From Microbacterium sp. W4I4 (lineage in GTDB: Bacteria; Actinomycetota; Actinomycetes; Actinomycetales; Microbacteriaceae): DNA of 64,000 nt. This document shows, in pieces, positions 17,869-26,225 of this stretch. The stretch's first letter is position 1, and each line of letters opens with the position of its first letter. The notes under the pieces are model-generated. The model had not been told where the DNA came from. It was given only the letters and a program-made list of their open reading frames with translations, and searched no databases. Made by a program: the position numbers and the translations under genes. Where the stretch lies: assembly GCF_030816235.1 (NCBI RefSeq), contig NZ_JAUSXT010000001.1, positions 124,001 to 188,000 on the forward strand, read 5' to 3'.

Positions 17869-17882
17869 GCATCACTGCAGCA

Positions 17883-17918
17883 GGAACGGGTCGTCGCCTT
17901 CGGGCGGCGGCCCGTTCC
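17883..17918 (+). terminator. rpsA terminator
   Basis: 16-bp stem (17883-17898 with 17903-17918) with two G-U pairs and a stable TTCG loop, 14 nt after the rpsA stop codon. Confidence 0.8.
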
Positions 17919-17990
17919 GCGTCTCCGGGCGAATCGACACTCGGATGACGCGCAGCGGGCGTCCACGGCTCGGTCCCGGGCGCTGCCGGC

Positions 17991-18713
17991 TCAGAGTCGG
18001 GCGATCTCCTGGCGCGGACGCACGGCGATGTCGGTGAGGTGCACGTCGGCGGGCGCGTCGACCACGAACCTCACGACCTCCGCGATGGATTGAGGACGGA
18101 TGTACCGCTCCGAGTCATAGGCATCCGCGGGCAGCATCGCCCGCAGCATCCGGGTGTCCGTCTGACCGGGCGCGATCGTCACGACCCGGATGCGATACGG
18201 CTCCTCATCGATGCGCAGCACATCGGCCAGCCCGCGAAGGGCGTGCTTGGCGGCGGTGTAGACGGCGGACCCCGCCACGGGGCGGGTGCTCGCACCGGAC
18301 CCCACGAAGACGACCGTTCCCTGCGCGGTGCGCAGCAGAGGCAGCGTCAGACGGGTCAACTCCGCGGGCGCGACGACGTCGACGTCGAAATGCGCGCGCC
18401 AGTCAGCCACAGTGGCATTCTCGACGGACAGCGGGCGGGCGATGGCCGCCGCGTGCACGAGCACGTCCAGTCGCGTCAGTCCCGCCGCGAGGCCGGCGAT
18501 CGCGGACGGATCCGCGAGATCGACGGGTGCGGTCGTGCATCCGGTCTCGGCGTTCAGCGACGCGAGCGCCTGCCCGTCGCGCCCGACGGCGATCACGGTG
18601 TGCGTCGAGGACAGCGCCCGGACGATCTCGGACCCCATGCCGCCGGACGCGCCGGTGACGAGAGCGACGGGACGCTGCGCCTCGGGAGGGCGCGTTTCGG
18701 TGAGTGCGGTCAT
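17991..18713 (-). CDS. Short-chain dehydrogenase/reductase
   Basis: 240 residues, classical SDR. TGASGGMG (20-27) binds the nicotinamide cofactor. The triad is S139 (GSGAS), Y152 and K156 (YTAAK), with the APGQTDT motif after it. Basic residues near VGRDG suggest NADP(H), but that is inference. Start ATG 18713 overlaps the stop codon of the upstream FAD/NAD(P)-binding gene (ATGA), so the two are translationally coupled and probably act on the same compound. Substrate unknown. Confidence 0.88.
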   Translation of the reverse strand: MTALTETRPPEAQRPVALVTGASGGMGSEIVRALSSTHTVIAVGRDGQALASLNAETGCTTAPVDLADPSAIAGLAAGLTRLDVLVHAAAIARPLSVENATVADWRAHFDVDVVAPAELTRLTLPLLRTAQGTVVFVGSGASTRPVAGSAVYTAAKHALRGLADVLRIDEEPYRIRVVTIAPGQTDTRMLRAMLPADAYDSERYIRPQSIAEVVRFVVDAPADVHLTDIAVRPRQEIARL

Positions 18714-20656
18714 GCGGGAATCCTCCTGGGGGAATTGCGCCGGGCGCACTGCAGCACGTCGAGCGCGCTGCGCGCCACACGGTCGGTCTCACGCAGCATG
18801 GTCGGGTCGGTGCGCGGCATCGGGCTGATGATCGCGTCGTGCATCGTCTCGTCGATCGGGATGCCGGCGATGTGCACGCGCGCGTCGATGCTCCCATCAC
18901 GGTGGATGAGGCGCCCACTGGCGGGATCGACGTCGAATCCGCCGGTGGCGGCGGTTCCACCCTCGCGCGTGGGGATGCGGAAGGCGCGCGCCCTCCCGGC
19001 ATCCGTCAACGACCGCGTCAGCGGGTCGGCGCTGTCGTCGACGTCGTGGAAGTGCATCCACGCGTCCAGTAGCGCTTTCGCGGTGACCTTCGAGCCCCGC
19101 ACCGTCGGGGACCCGGCCTGGAACGCGCCGTCTTCGACGGCCACGGTGGCCGCGGGGCCGAGGAACCGGACCAGCCCAGCCTCGATCAGCGCCAGCAGCT
19201 GACGATTGCGGAACGCGGGCGGACCCGACCCGACCGTGCCGCCGAACGCGTGCAGCAGCCGGAATCCGCTCGCGCGCGACTCCGCATCGAATCCGCCGAA
19301 CGACCCGATCAGGCTCGTCGGCTGACGCGCGGAGCCGAGCGACCACAGCCCCGCCTTCAGCGGACTGTCCGCGCCGCGCTCCGCTTCCGCCAGATCGGAT
19401 GCCACGAACTCCCGCACCCATGCGTCGAATGCGTCCGGGGTCGGGAAGACCCGAGGAGCGGGGAACAGCAGTTCCGCGAGTGGGAACCGATCGTCCGGAT
19501 CGGCGACCACGAGGTCCGCCACCTGCTGCACGGCCCTGACCACCGCATCCAGCGGCCCATCCGGCGGCACGGCGGCCTCCGTGATGGTCCGCTGCGCCTG
19601 CTCCCAGGTGACGGTCACGGCATCCGGCCGGATGCGGTGCAGCGTCTCGTAATACGCCAGGAAGGCGTCCTTGATGACGAGCGGCCAGATCCGACGGTCG
19701 AAGTCGATGGGGCGGGGCACCGTCGCCCAGTCGACCGCGCGGAGCAGGCGCTGCGGCGAGGCGGGCGGCAACGACCCGTACAGGCTCTTCGCCCGATACG
19801 GCAGCCCGCGGTGCGAGGTGACGTGCAGCACCGGTTCCCGCCCAGAGGCGTCGTAGCGCAGGCCGCCCGGCGCGTCGACGTCGGCGATGAAGCGCCCGCC
19901 GCGGCCGATGGTGAGGAGGGCCATGGCGTCGAAGAAACCCATGCCGAGCCCGCGCACGATCACCGGCGCGCGGTCGGGGATCCGATCCAGCTGCTGCTCG
20001 ACCGGATTGTCCGGGCGCACCCAGATCAGTGCGGGATCCGCCGCGGTCGCGCGCAGCAGGCGCTGCTCCTCAGCGGTGTCGCCGCGCGGCATCCACCCGG
20101 TCGCGGCGATCACGGCATCCGCGATGAGCGTCGTGCCGTCGCCGAGGATGACCGCATCCGCGCCGTCCTGCTCGCGGATTCCCACCACCCGTGCCAGGTG
20201 CGGGACGACGGTGATCGTCGGCGGCAGGGAAGCGAGTGCGTGCGCCAGGCACCAGCGGATGTACTCGCCGTACAGAGCGCGGCTGGGATGCGACTCCGGA
20301 CGAAGGTCTGCCAGCTCCGCGCGGAACGACTCCGCGACATCCGGGCTGTCCCCGCCGTCGCGCACCAGCAGGCACCACTCGTACAGATTCGGCCCCGGGC
20401 GGACCGGCCCCGCCACAGTGCTCGCCTCGTCGGTGAACAGCGTCACGGCGGCGGCGAGCGTGTTCATGCACAGCTCCCGCGTCTGATCCGTGCGCCAGAC
20501 GCGACCCGCGCCGATCTCGGTGTCGTCGATGAGGTGCACCACGAGCTCGCCGACGCCCTCGAACTCCGCCGCGCTCGCGCCGATGCGCTCCAGGAGCGAG
20601 ACACCACGCGGCCCCGCGCCCACGATGACGAGCACGGCACGATCGGGGGAGAGCAT
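18710..20656 (-). CDS. FAD/NAD(P)-binding protein, NAD_binding_9 type
   Basis: 648 residues. The N-terminal dinucleotide-binding motif VIVGAGPRG (residues 10-18), followed by RVWRTDQTRELCMNT, matches the large FAD/NAD(P)-binding proteins of the NAD_binding_9 family. A second nucleotide-binding element is IAATGWMPRGD, and GLGMGFFDAMALLT resembles a third. Reactions of this family are largely uncharacterised; a flavin-dependent oxidoreductase or hydroxylase role is likely. Start ATG 20656 has a -10-like TATACC 7 nt upstream. It is the first gene of a two-gene operon with the SDR, divergent from the ABC importer. Confidence 0.8.
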   Translation of the reverse strand: MLSPDRAVLVIVGAGPRGVSLLERIGASAAEFEGVGELVVHLIDDTEIGAGRVWRTDQTRELCMNTLAAAVTLFTDEASTVAGPVRPGPNLYEWCLLVRDGGDSPDVAESFRAELADLRPESHPSRALYGEYIRWCLAHALASLPPTITVVPHLARVVGIREQDGADAVILGDGTTLIADAVIAATGWMPRGDTAEEQRLLRATAADPALIWVRPDNPVEQQLDRIPDRAPVIVRGLGMGFFDAMALLTIGRGGRFIADVDAPGGLRYDASGREPVLHVTSHRGLPYRAKSLYGSLPPASPQRLLRAVDWATVPRPIDFDRRIWPLVIKDAFLAYYETLHRIRPDAVTVTWEQAQRTITEAAVPPDGPLDAVVRAVQQVADLVVADPDDRFPLAELLFPAPRVFPTPDAFDAWVREFVASDLAEAERGADSPLKAGLWSLGSARQPTSLIGSFGGFDAESRASGFRLLHAFGGTVGSGPPAFRNRQLLALIEAGLVRFLGPAATVAVEDGAFQAGSPTVRGSKVTAKALLDAWMHFHDVDDSADPLTRSLTDAGRARAFRIPTREGGTAATGGFDVDPASGRLIHRDGSIDARVHIAGIPIDETMHDAIISPMPRTDPTMLRETDRVARSALDVLQCARRNSPRRIPA

Positions 20657-20668
20657 ACCTACAGGTAT
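20655..20668. promoter_or_regulatory. Perfect 14-nt palindrome over promoter and start of the FAD gene
   Basis: ATACCT-AC-AGGTAT is a perfect inverted repeat. It overlaps the ATG (20656-20654) and the candidate minus-strand -10 TATACC (20669-20664). It looks like a site for a TetR/MarR-sized dimeric regulator. No such regulator lies in this block. Confidence 0.5.
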
Positions 20669-20739
20669 ATCGTCGTCGCCGCGAACGCGGCTCTCGACGC
20701 CCCGCGTATGAAGCCGTGTTACGGGCGGATGCCGACCGA

Positions 20740-20805
20740 CCCCCGGAAAGGGGAAACATGGAGCCGGGCGCGGACCGCGCCGATACACGTACCCGGGAGC
20801 ATTTC
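20740..20805 (+). promoter_or_regulatory. Hairpin-rich leader of the ABC transporter operon
   Basis: Two small perfect hairpins stand before the binding-protein gene: CCCC-n5-GGGG (20741-20753) and GGCGCG-n3-CGCGCC (20767-20781). CCGGG (20765) can also pair with CCCGG (20792), just before the GGGAG ribosome-binding site (20795-20799). I do not recognise a riboswitch class. An in-frame ATG at 20758 would add 16 residues in front of the signal peptide and is less likely to be the start. Confidence 0.3.
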
Positions 20806-21963
20806 ATGCACAAGACGTTCAGGTTCGTCGGACTGGCAGCACTGACCGCAGTCGCGCTGGCGGTCACCGCGTGCGCGCCCGCAGATGCCGGTGCGGCCGG
20901 TGCGGGGGACGACTCGTCTCCGATCGTCTTCGGTGTGTCGGGGCCCCTGACGGGGAACCAGGCCGAGTACGGCAAGAACTGGCAGGAGGGCTTCGAGATC
21001 GCCCTCGACGAGATCAACGATGCCGGCGGTGTGAACGGCCGGCCCATCGAGCTCGACTTCCAGGACAGCCAGGGCGAGGCCAGCCAGGCGACCACCATCG
21101 CGCAGCGATTCGTGTCGGACGACTCGGTGCTCGCCGTGATCGGCGACTTCTCCTCGGCGACGTCCATGGTCGCGAGCCCCCTGTACCAGCGCGGCGGCGT
21201 GCTGCAGCTGGGCATCACGAACTCGCACCCCGATTTCACCACCACCGGCGACTACATCTTCAGCCCCAGCATCACGCAGGAGGCGGAGGCCGTCGAGATC
21301 GAGGACGCCGCGCACGAGCAGGGTTCGAAGATCGCGATATTCAACCTGAACACCGACTGGGGCAACACCGCACTCGAGATCCTCAAGGCTGAGGCGAAGA
21401 AGAACGGCGACGAGATCGTCTTCCAGGCTCCGGTGGAGGAGGCATCCACCGACTTCAAGCCGCAGCTCCTCAAGGCGCGCGACGCGAAGCCGGATGTCGT
21501 GATCTTCTACACCTACTACTCGACCACCGCGCTGCTCGTGAAGCAGGCGCAGAAGGTGGGCCTCACCGACGTGCCGTTCATCGGCGTCGGATCCAACTAC
21601 TCGCAGGAGTTCCTCGAGCTGGCGGGCCCCGCCGCCGAGGGCTTCGTCGTGGACACCAGCTTCTACGACGGCTCGACGGAACCCGACGTGCAGAAGTTCG
21701 TCACCTCCTACGCGGAGAAGTTCGGTCACAAGCCCAACCTGTTCGCCGCGTACGCCTACGACGGACTGAAGCAGCTGGCCTGGGCCGCCGAGCACGCGAA
21801 GAAGCTCGATCGCGCCGGCATCCGTGATGCCCTGCGCGACGGCGAGGAGATCCCCTCGATCATCTACGGACCGTTCGCATACGCGGAGGACCGTCGCGTC
21901 GCGGCGCCGCCGTTCTCCTGGCTGACCGTCACGGACGGGGAGTTCACGCTCGCCGCGGAGTAG
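20806..21963 (+). CDS. Branched-chain-type ABC transporter substrate-binding lipoprotein
   Basis: 385 residues. Signal peptide with lipobox VTAC (C23) anchors it outside the membrane. The mature part follows the Leu/Ile/Val-binding periplasmic fold: GVSGPLTGNQAEYGKNWQEG near the start, GRPIELDFQDSQGE, and VIGDFSSATSMVASPLY. ATG 20806 has GGGAG 6 nt upstream. First gene of a five-component importer whose substrate is unknown. The family also carries urea, short amides and aromatic acids, so an amino-acid substrate should not be assumed. Confidence 0.9.
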   Translation: MHKTFRFVGLAALTAVALAVTACAPADAGAAGAGDDSSPIVFGVSGPLTGNQAEYGKNWQEGFEIALDEINDAGGVNGRPIELDFQDSQGEASQATTIAQRFVSDDSVLAVIGDFSSATSMVASPLYQRGGVLQLGITNSHPDFTTTGDYIFSPSITQEAEAVEIEDAAHEQGSKIAIFNLNTDWGNTALEILKAEAKKNGDEIVFQAPVEEASTDFKPQLLKARDAKPDVVIFYTYYSTTALLVKQAQKVGLTDVPFIGVGSNYSQEFLELAGPAAEGFVVDTSFYDGSTEPDVQKFVTSYAEKFGHKPNLFAAYAYDGLKQLAWAAEHAKKLDRAGIRDALRDGEEIPSIIYGPFAYAEDRRVAAPPFSWLTVTDGEFTLAAE

Positions 21964-22007
21964 GCACCGGAGGCTCCGCTCGAACCCCACTGCTCGAAGG
22001 AAGTCCT

Positions 22008-23951
22008 GTGCTCGATCTCTTCTTGGCCGGCCTCATCAACGGCAACGCCTATGCGCTGGTCGCGCTCGGACTGTCGTTGGTGATCGGCGTGGCGAACGTC
22101 GTCAACTTCGCGCACGGTTCGCTGTTCGCCATCGGAGCGATGGTGGGCTGGTTCGTCACCTCCGCACTCGGACTGCCGCTGTGGCTGGGGGCGCTCGCCG
22201 CGGTCCTCGTCACGGCGGCGATCGGATATCTCATCAACCTCGTCGCAGTGCGCCCCTTCGCAGGCAGAGCGCCCATCGCGGCCGTGCTGTCGACCATCGC
22301 CGTGATGATCGTGCTCGACAACCTCACCCAGACGATCTTCGGCCCGCAGGTGCGGCCGTTCGACACCGGTCTGCCCGAGGTGTCGTTCACCGTCGCCGGC
22401 GTCTCGTTCGGCATCATCGATTTGATCATCCTCGGAACGACGCTCACGCTGATGGTCGTGCTCGCGCTCGGCCTGCGGTACACGAAGATCGGTCGCGCAG
22501 TGCGCGCCACCGCGCAGGACAGGGAGGCCGCGGCGCAGATGGGTGTGCCGGTCGCCCGGGTGCAGTCCCTCGCCTTCATGGTCGCCTCGGGCCTCGGGGG
22601 ACTCGCCGGCGTACTGGTCGCCGCCTACTTCACCACGATCGCGCCGACGCAGGGGTTCCAGGCCGGTCTCGCCGGAATCGCCGCGGCGACCCTCGGCGGG
22701 CTCGGATCGCTCGTCGGAGCCGTCGTCGGCGGGCTGCTGCTGGGCGTGCTGGAGTCGTTCGGCGTCGGCATGTGGGGAGATCCCGCGCGCTCGCTGATCA
22801 CGTTCGGCGTGCTGCTGCTCGTGCTGTGGATCCGGCCGCAGGGTCTGTTCGGTGCGCGCACCGTCGCCCGCGAGCCGCTCACCGGCACGTTCTTCGCGCA
22901 GGCGAAGCCGCTTGCGATGCGACGCTGGCAGGTCGCGGTGCTCATCGTGCTGTCGGTGATCCCCGCGATCCCCGGGCTGCTCGACGGCTACGCCTCGCAG
23001 GTCGGCGTGCAGGTGCTCGCATTCGCCATGATCGCCCTGTCGATGACGGTGATCGGCGGCGCTGCCGGGCAGCTCTCGCTCGGGCAGGCGGGCCCGGTCG
23101 CGCTCGGCGCGTACTGCGCGGCGCTGCTGACCAAGAACCTGGGCTGGTCGTTCCTGCCGTCCGCGCTCGTCGCCGGTCTGTTCGCGGCGGTGCTGGTCAC
23201 GCTGCTGGCGGCACCGTCGTGGCGGCTCTCCGGGCACTACCCGGCCATCGCGACGCTGGCGACCGGCGCTGCCATCTCCGCGTTGATCCTCGTGGCCGCC
23301 CCCATCACGGGCGGCGGCAGCGGCTTCTCGCTGATCCCGCTCCCGGACGTGTTCGGCATCCAGCTCAGCAGCCCGACCGAGCTGTACGCGCTGGGACTCG
23401 GGATGCTGCTCCTGCTGGTCCTGCTCGTGCACCGGCTGGACCGTTCTCACCTCGGCCGGTACTGGCGTGCGACACGGGATGACGAGGTCGCCGCCCGCTC
23501 GGCCGGCATCGCGACACCGCAGTACACCTCGCTCGCGTTCGGGATCGGCGGGTTCATCGCGGGCGTCGCGGGCGCGTTCTGGTCGGCCGAGTTCGGATTC
23601 CTCGACCCCAAGATCTTCAGCCCGAACCTCTCCTTCCAGATCGTGATCATCGCCGTGCTCGGCAGCATGCTCCGCCCGTTCGGGGCGATCCTCGGCTCGG
23701 TGATCATGGTGGGCGGGCTCGAGCTGTTCCGTGCGGCGTCTGAGACCCGGCTGCTCGTCTACGGCATCGTGCTGCTCCTGCTCGTCCGCTTCCGGCCTCA
23801 GGGGCTGTGGACGCACCCGCTGCCGTTCGCTGCGCTGTGGCGCCGCCTGCGCGGTGCGCCGGACCGATCCGAGCACCAGGACCCGCCGACCGGCGAGGTG
23901 CCCGTGCTCGCGGGCACACTGTCCCCCGCGACGAAGGAGGCCCGCTCATGA
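22008..23951 (+). CDS. Fused branched-chain-type ABC permease (LivH-LivM in one chain)
   Basis: 647 residues, about twice the usual permease length. Residues ~1-290 are LivH-like (GLINGNAYALVALGLSLVIGVANVVNFAHG near the start; TAQDREAAAQMGV as the coupling loop). Residues ~305-620 are LivM-like (GAAGQLSLGQAGPVALGAYCAAL; ATRDDEVAARSAGI coupling loop). No stop codon or frameshift separates them. GTG 22008 is preceded by GAAGGAAG. It forms the membrane channel for the binding protein above and the two ATPases below. Confidence 0.9.
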   Translation: MLDLFLAGLINGNAYALVALGLSLVIGVANVVNFAHGSLFAIGAMVGWFVTSALGLPLWLGALAAVLVTAAIGYLINLVAVRPFAGRAPIAAVLSTIAVMIVLDNLTQTIFGPQVRPFDTGLPEVSFTVAGVSFGIIDLIILGTTLTLMVVLALGLRYTKIGRAVRATAQDREAAAQMGVPVARVQSLAFMVASGLGGLAGVLVAAYFTTIAPTQGFQAGLAGIAAATLGGLGSLVGAVVGGLLLGVLESFGVGMWGDPARSLITFGVLLLVLWIRPQGLFGARTVAREPLTGTFFAQAKPLAMRRWQVAVLIVLSVIPAIPGLLDGYASQVGVQVLAFAMIALSMTVIGGAAGQLSLGQAGPVALGAYCAALLTKNLGWSFLPSALVAGLFAAVLVTLLAAPSWRLSGHYPAIATLATGAAISALILVAAPITGGGSGFSLIPLPDVFGIQLSSPTELYALGLGMLLLLVLLVHRLDRSHLGRYWRATRDDEVAARSAGIATPQYTSLAFGIGGFIAGVAGAFWSAEFGFLDPKIFSPNLSFQIVIIAVLGSMLRPFGAILGSVIMVGGLELFRAASETRLLVYGIVLLLLVRFRPQGLWTHPLPFAALWRRLRGAPDRSEHQDPPTGEVPVLAGTLSPATKEARS

Positions 23952-24826
23952 CGCGCGTGCTCGAGGTGCGGGGACTCAGCCGCTCCTTCGGCGCGGTGCG
24001 CGCCGTCGGCGGAACGGACTTCCACGTCGACGAGGGCGAAGTGGTCAGCATCATCGGCCCGAACGGCTCGGGCAAGACGACCACCATCAACCTCCTCACC
24101 GGCGAGCTCCGCCCCGATGGCGGCACCGTCCGCTACCGCGGCGAAGACGTCACCGGGCGCAGCGCCGACGTGGTGGCGCGTCGCGGCATCCGGCGCACGT
24201 TCCAGAACGGTCGGGTGTTCGCGAACGCCACGGTCGCCGAGAACGTGCTCGTCGGCCAGGTGCCCCTGGTCCGCGCCGCATCGCCCCTGCCCGGACTGCG
24301 CGGCATCCCCGTGCTGCGCTGGGTCGCGCTCGTCGCCGAGACCCTGGCCGCGGTCGTGGGCAGCCCCGCGCTGCGCCGGGAGCAGGCGGCCATGGAGGAG
24401 CGGGTCGGAGCCCAGCTCGCCCGCTTCGCGACCCGCCTCGGACCGCGCCGCGACCACGCCGCCTGGACCCTGTCGTACGCGAACCGGCGACGCACGGAGA
24501 TCGCCCGGGCGCTCGCCTCCGAGCCGGGCCTGCTGCTCCTGGACGAGCCGACCGCCGGCATGAACACCGCCGAGACCGCCGAGGTCATGCATCAGCTCCT
24601 GGAGCTGAAGGCCCAGGGGCAGACGATGATCCTCGTCGAGCACAAGCTCGACCTCGTCATGACCGTCTCGGATCGCGTGGTCGTCATGGACGGCGGCGTG
24701 ATCATCGCCGACGGGACGCCGGCCGAGGTGCAGAACGACGAGCGTGTGATCGCGGCGTACCTCGGCAGCCGCCGCGGGCGGACCGCCGCCGATCGAGCCG
24801 CGGATGCGGGGGAGGAGACCTCATGA
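23948..24826 (+). CDS. Branched-chain-type ABC transporter ATP-binding protein, LivG type
   Basis: 292 residues. Walker A GPNGSGKTT (about 38-46), Walker B LLLLDEPTAGMN and the LivG-specific C-terminal region. The ABC signature is degenerate: LSYANRR in place of LSGGQ. About 40 residues between the Q-loop region and the signature (from VRAASPLPGLRG) are typical of LivG insertions. ATG 23948 overlaps the permease stop codon (ATGA), as does the next gene, so the importer is translated as one coupled unit. Confidence 0.92.
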   Translation: MTRVLEVRGLSRSFGAVRAVGGTDFHVDEGEVVSIIGPNGSGKTTTINLLTGELRPDGGTVRYRGEDVTGRSADVVARRGIRRTFQNGRVFANATVAENVLVGQVPLVRAASPLPGLRGIPVLRWVALVAETLAAVVGSPALRREQAAMEERVGAQLARFATRLGPRRDHAAWTLSYANRRRTEIARALASEPGLLLLDEPTAGMNTAETAEVMHQLLELKAQGQTMILVEHKLDLVMTVSDRVVVMDGGVIIADGTPAEVQNDERVIAAYLGSRRGRTAADRAADAGEETS

Positions 24827-25554
24827 CTGAGCCGCTGCTGGACGTGCGCGGTGTGGATGTGCACTACGGCGAGTTCAAGGCCCTGCAGAACGTGAGCTAT
24901 TCGATCGGGCAGGGCGAGATCGTCTCGCTGCTCGGCGGGAACGCGTGCGGCAAGTCGACGACGATGAAGACGATCCTGCGCCTGGTGAAACCGACTGCCG
25001 GTGAGATCCTGTTCGACGGGCGCAGCATCCTGAACGACTCGACGGCCGACGTCATCCGAGGCGGCATCGCGAGCGTTCCCGAGGCGCGTCGGGTGTTCCC
25101 GGAGATGACCGTGGAGGACAACCTCCTCGTCGGCGCGCACACGCGACGCGGCTCGACCCGCGCGCTTCGCGAGGATCTGGACGCGCAGTTCCAGCTGTTC
25201 CCCCGTCTCGCCGAGCGTCGGCGTCAGGCCGCGGGGACGCTGTCCGGCGGGGAGCAGCAGATGCTCGCATTCGCCCGCGCCCTGATGTCGCGCCCGAAGC
25301 TCATCTGCATGGATGAGCCGACCATGGGGCTCGCACCCATCATCGTCGACCAGGTGCTGGACGCCATCCAGCGCATGAACCGGGAGCTCGGCATCGCGGT
25401 GTTCATGGTCGAGCAGGCCGCCGAGCTCGCACTGTCGATCGCGCATCGCGGGTACGTGCTCGTCAACGGCGAGGTGCGGATGCAGGGCACCGCAGCCGAG
25501 CTGCTCGCCGATCCCCGCATCCGCGAGGCCTACCTGGGCGTCTCGGCCGCCTGA
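24823..25554 (+). CDS. Branched-chain-type ABC transporter ATP-binding protein, LivF type
   Basis: 243 residues. Walker A is GGNACGKST, with Cys where most LivF proteins have another residue. The signature LSGGEQQMLAFARAL is canonical, as are Walker B LICMDEPTMGLAP and the VEQ switch-histidine region FMVEQAAEL. With a canonical signature here and a degenerate one in its partner, the ATPase pair may be asymmetric. Start ATG 24823 overlaps the previous stop codon. Confidence 0.92.
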   Translation: MTEPLLDVRGVDVHYGEFKALQNVSYSIGQGEIVSLLGGNACGKSTTMKTILRLVKPTAGEILFDGRSILNDSTADVIRGGIASVPEARRVFPEMTVEDNLLVGAHTRRGSTRALREDLDAQFQLFPRLAERRRQAAGTLSGGEQQMLAFARALMSRPKLICMDEPTMGLAPIIVDQVLDAIQRMNRELGIAVFMVEQAAELALSIAHRGYVLVNGEVRMQGTAAELLADPRIREAYLGVSAA

Positions 25555-25592
25555 TCCCCCTCATCCCGACCCCATCAGACAGGAGCATCCGG

Positions 25593-26225
25593 ATGCCCAC
25601 CACCGACGTCATAGACACGCTCGTCGGCATCGAGCCGGGCGACCGCCTCGACCAGCTTCGGGCGCGCCGCCCCGAAGCGCGCCAGCACGCCCAGGGCAGC
25701 TACGATGCGCTGTTCCGTCCCACGGACGACTCCGACGTCTCCCTGGTCGAGCGCGCAGTCGTCGCCGCGTTCGTCGCGCGTGTGCACGGGGAGTCAGCCG
25801 TGAGCGACTTCTACGCCGCCGAGCTGGATCGTCAGACAGCGGATGCCGAGGCAGCCGGATCCCTCATCGCCGCACTGGTTGCGGCGGAGGGCGCACGCGC
25901 GGCGGCGCCGGGGCCGTACGGCGCCTTCCACGGCGACATCGCGGGGGAGAGCACGACGGGACCGGAGTACGTCGCCGATGCCGCGCTGAAGGACCAGCTG
26001 GGCGGGCGCCTCTCCGCAGCGCTCGAGCACGCGCACCTGCTCGTCTTCCACCCCCGCGACAGTGCCAGAGAGCACCTCGGACGCCTGCTCGCGGCGGGCT
26101 GGTCGACCACCGGGATCGTCACCCTGTCGCAGCTGGTGTCGTTCCTCACTTTCCAGATCCGGGTGGTGCACGGTCTGCGCGTGCTGAACGCCGGACTCGC
26201 CGCCGAGGAAGGGACCGCACGATGA
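25593..26225 (+). CDS. CMD domain protein, Avi_7170-like (no redox cysteines)
   Basis: 210 residues. The fold and C-terminal run HLLVFHPRDSA...WSTTGIVTLSQLV...FQIRVVHGLRVL resemble the carboxymuconolactone-decarboxylase-like Avi_7170 family, as I recall it from protein-family collections. It contains no cysteine at all, so it lacks the CxxC redox pair. The downstream partner has that pair. Start ATG 25593 lies inside a 12-nt palindrome (25585-25596), with AGGAG 25581-25585 ahead of it. Probably a non-catalytic partner subunit; the reaction is unknown. Confidence 0.75.
   Translation: MPTTDVIDTLVGIEPGDRLDQLRARRPEARQHAQGSYDALFRPTDDSDVSLVERAVVAAFVARVHGESAVSDFYAAELDRQTADAEAAGSLIAALVAAEGARAAAPGPYGAFHGDIAGESTTGPEYVADAALKDQLGGRLSAALEHAHLLVFHPRDSAREHLGRLLAAGWSTTGIVTLSQLVSFLTFQIRVVHGLRVLNAGLAAEEGTAR

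Noticed and set aside
20758..20805. In-frame upstream ATG extending the binding protein by 16 residues
   Set aside because: It would place a charged stretch before the lipoprotein signal peptide, and ATG 20806 has a good ribosome-binding site.
20700..20805. Guanidine (ykkC-type) riboswitch before the importer
   Set aside because: GGAAAGGGG- and ACGGG-like pieces are present, but the conserved core of the class cannot be assembled.
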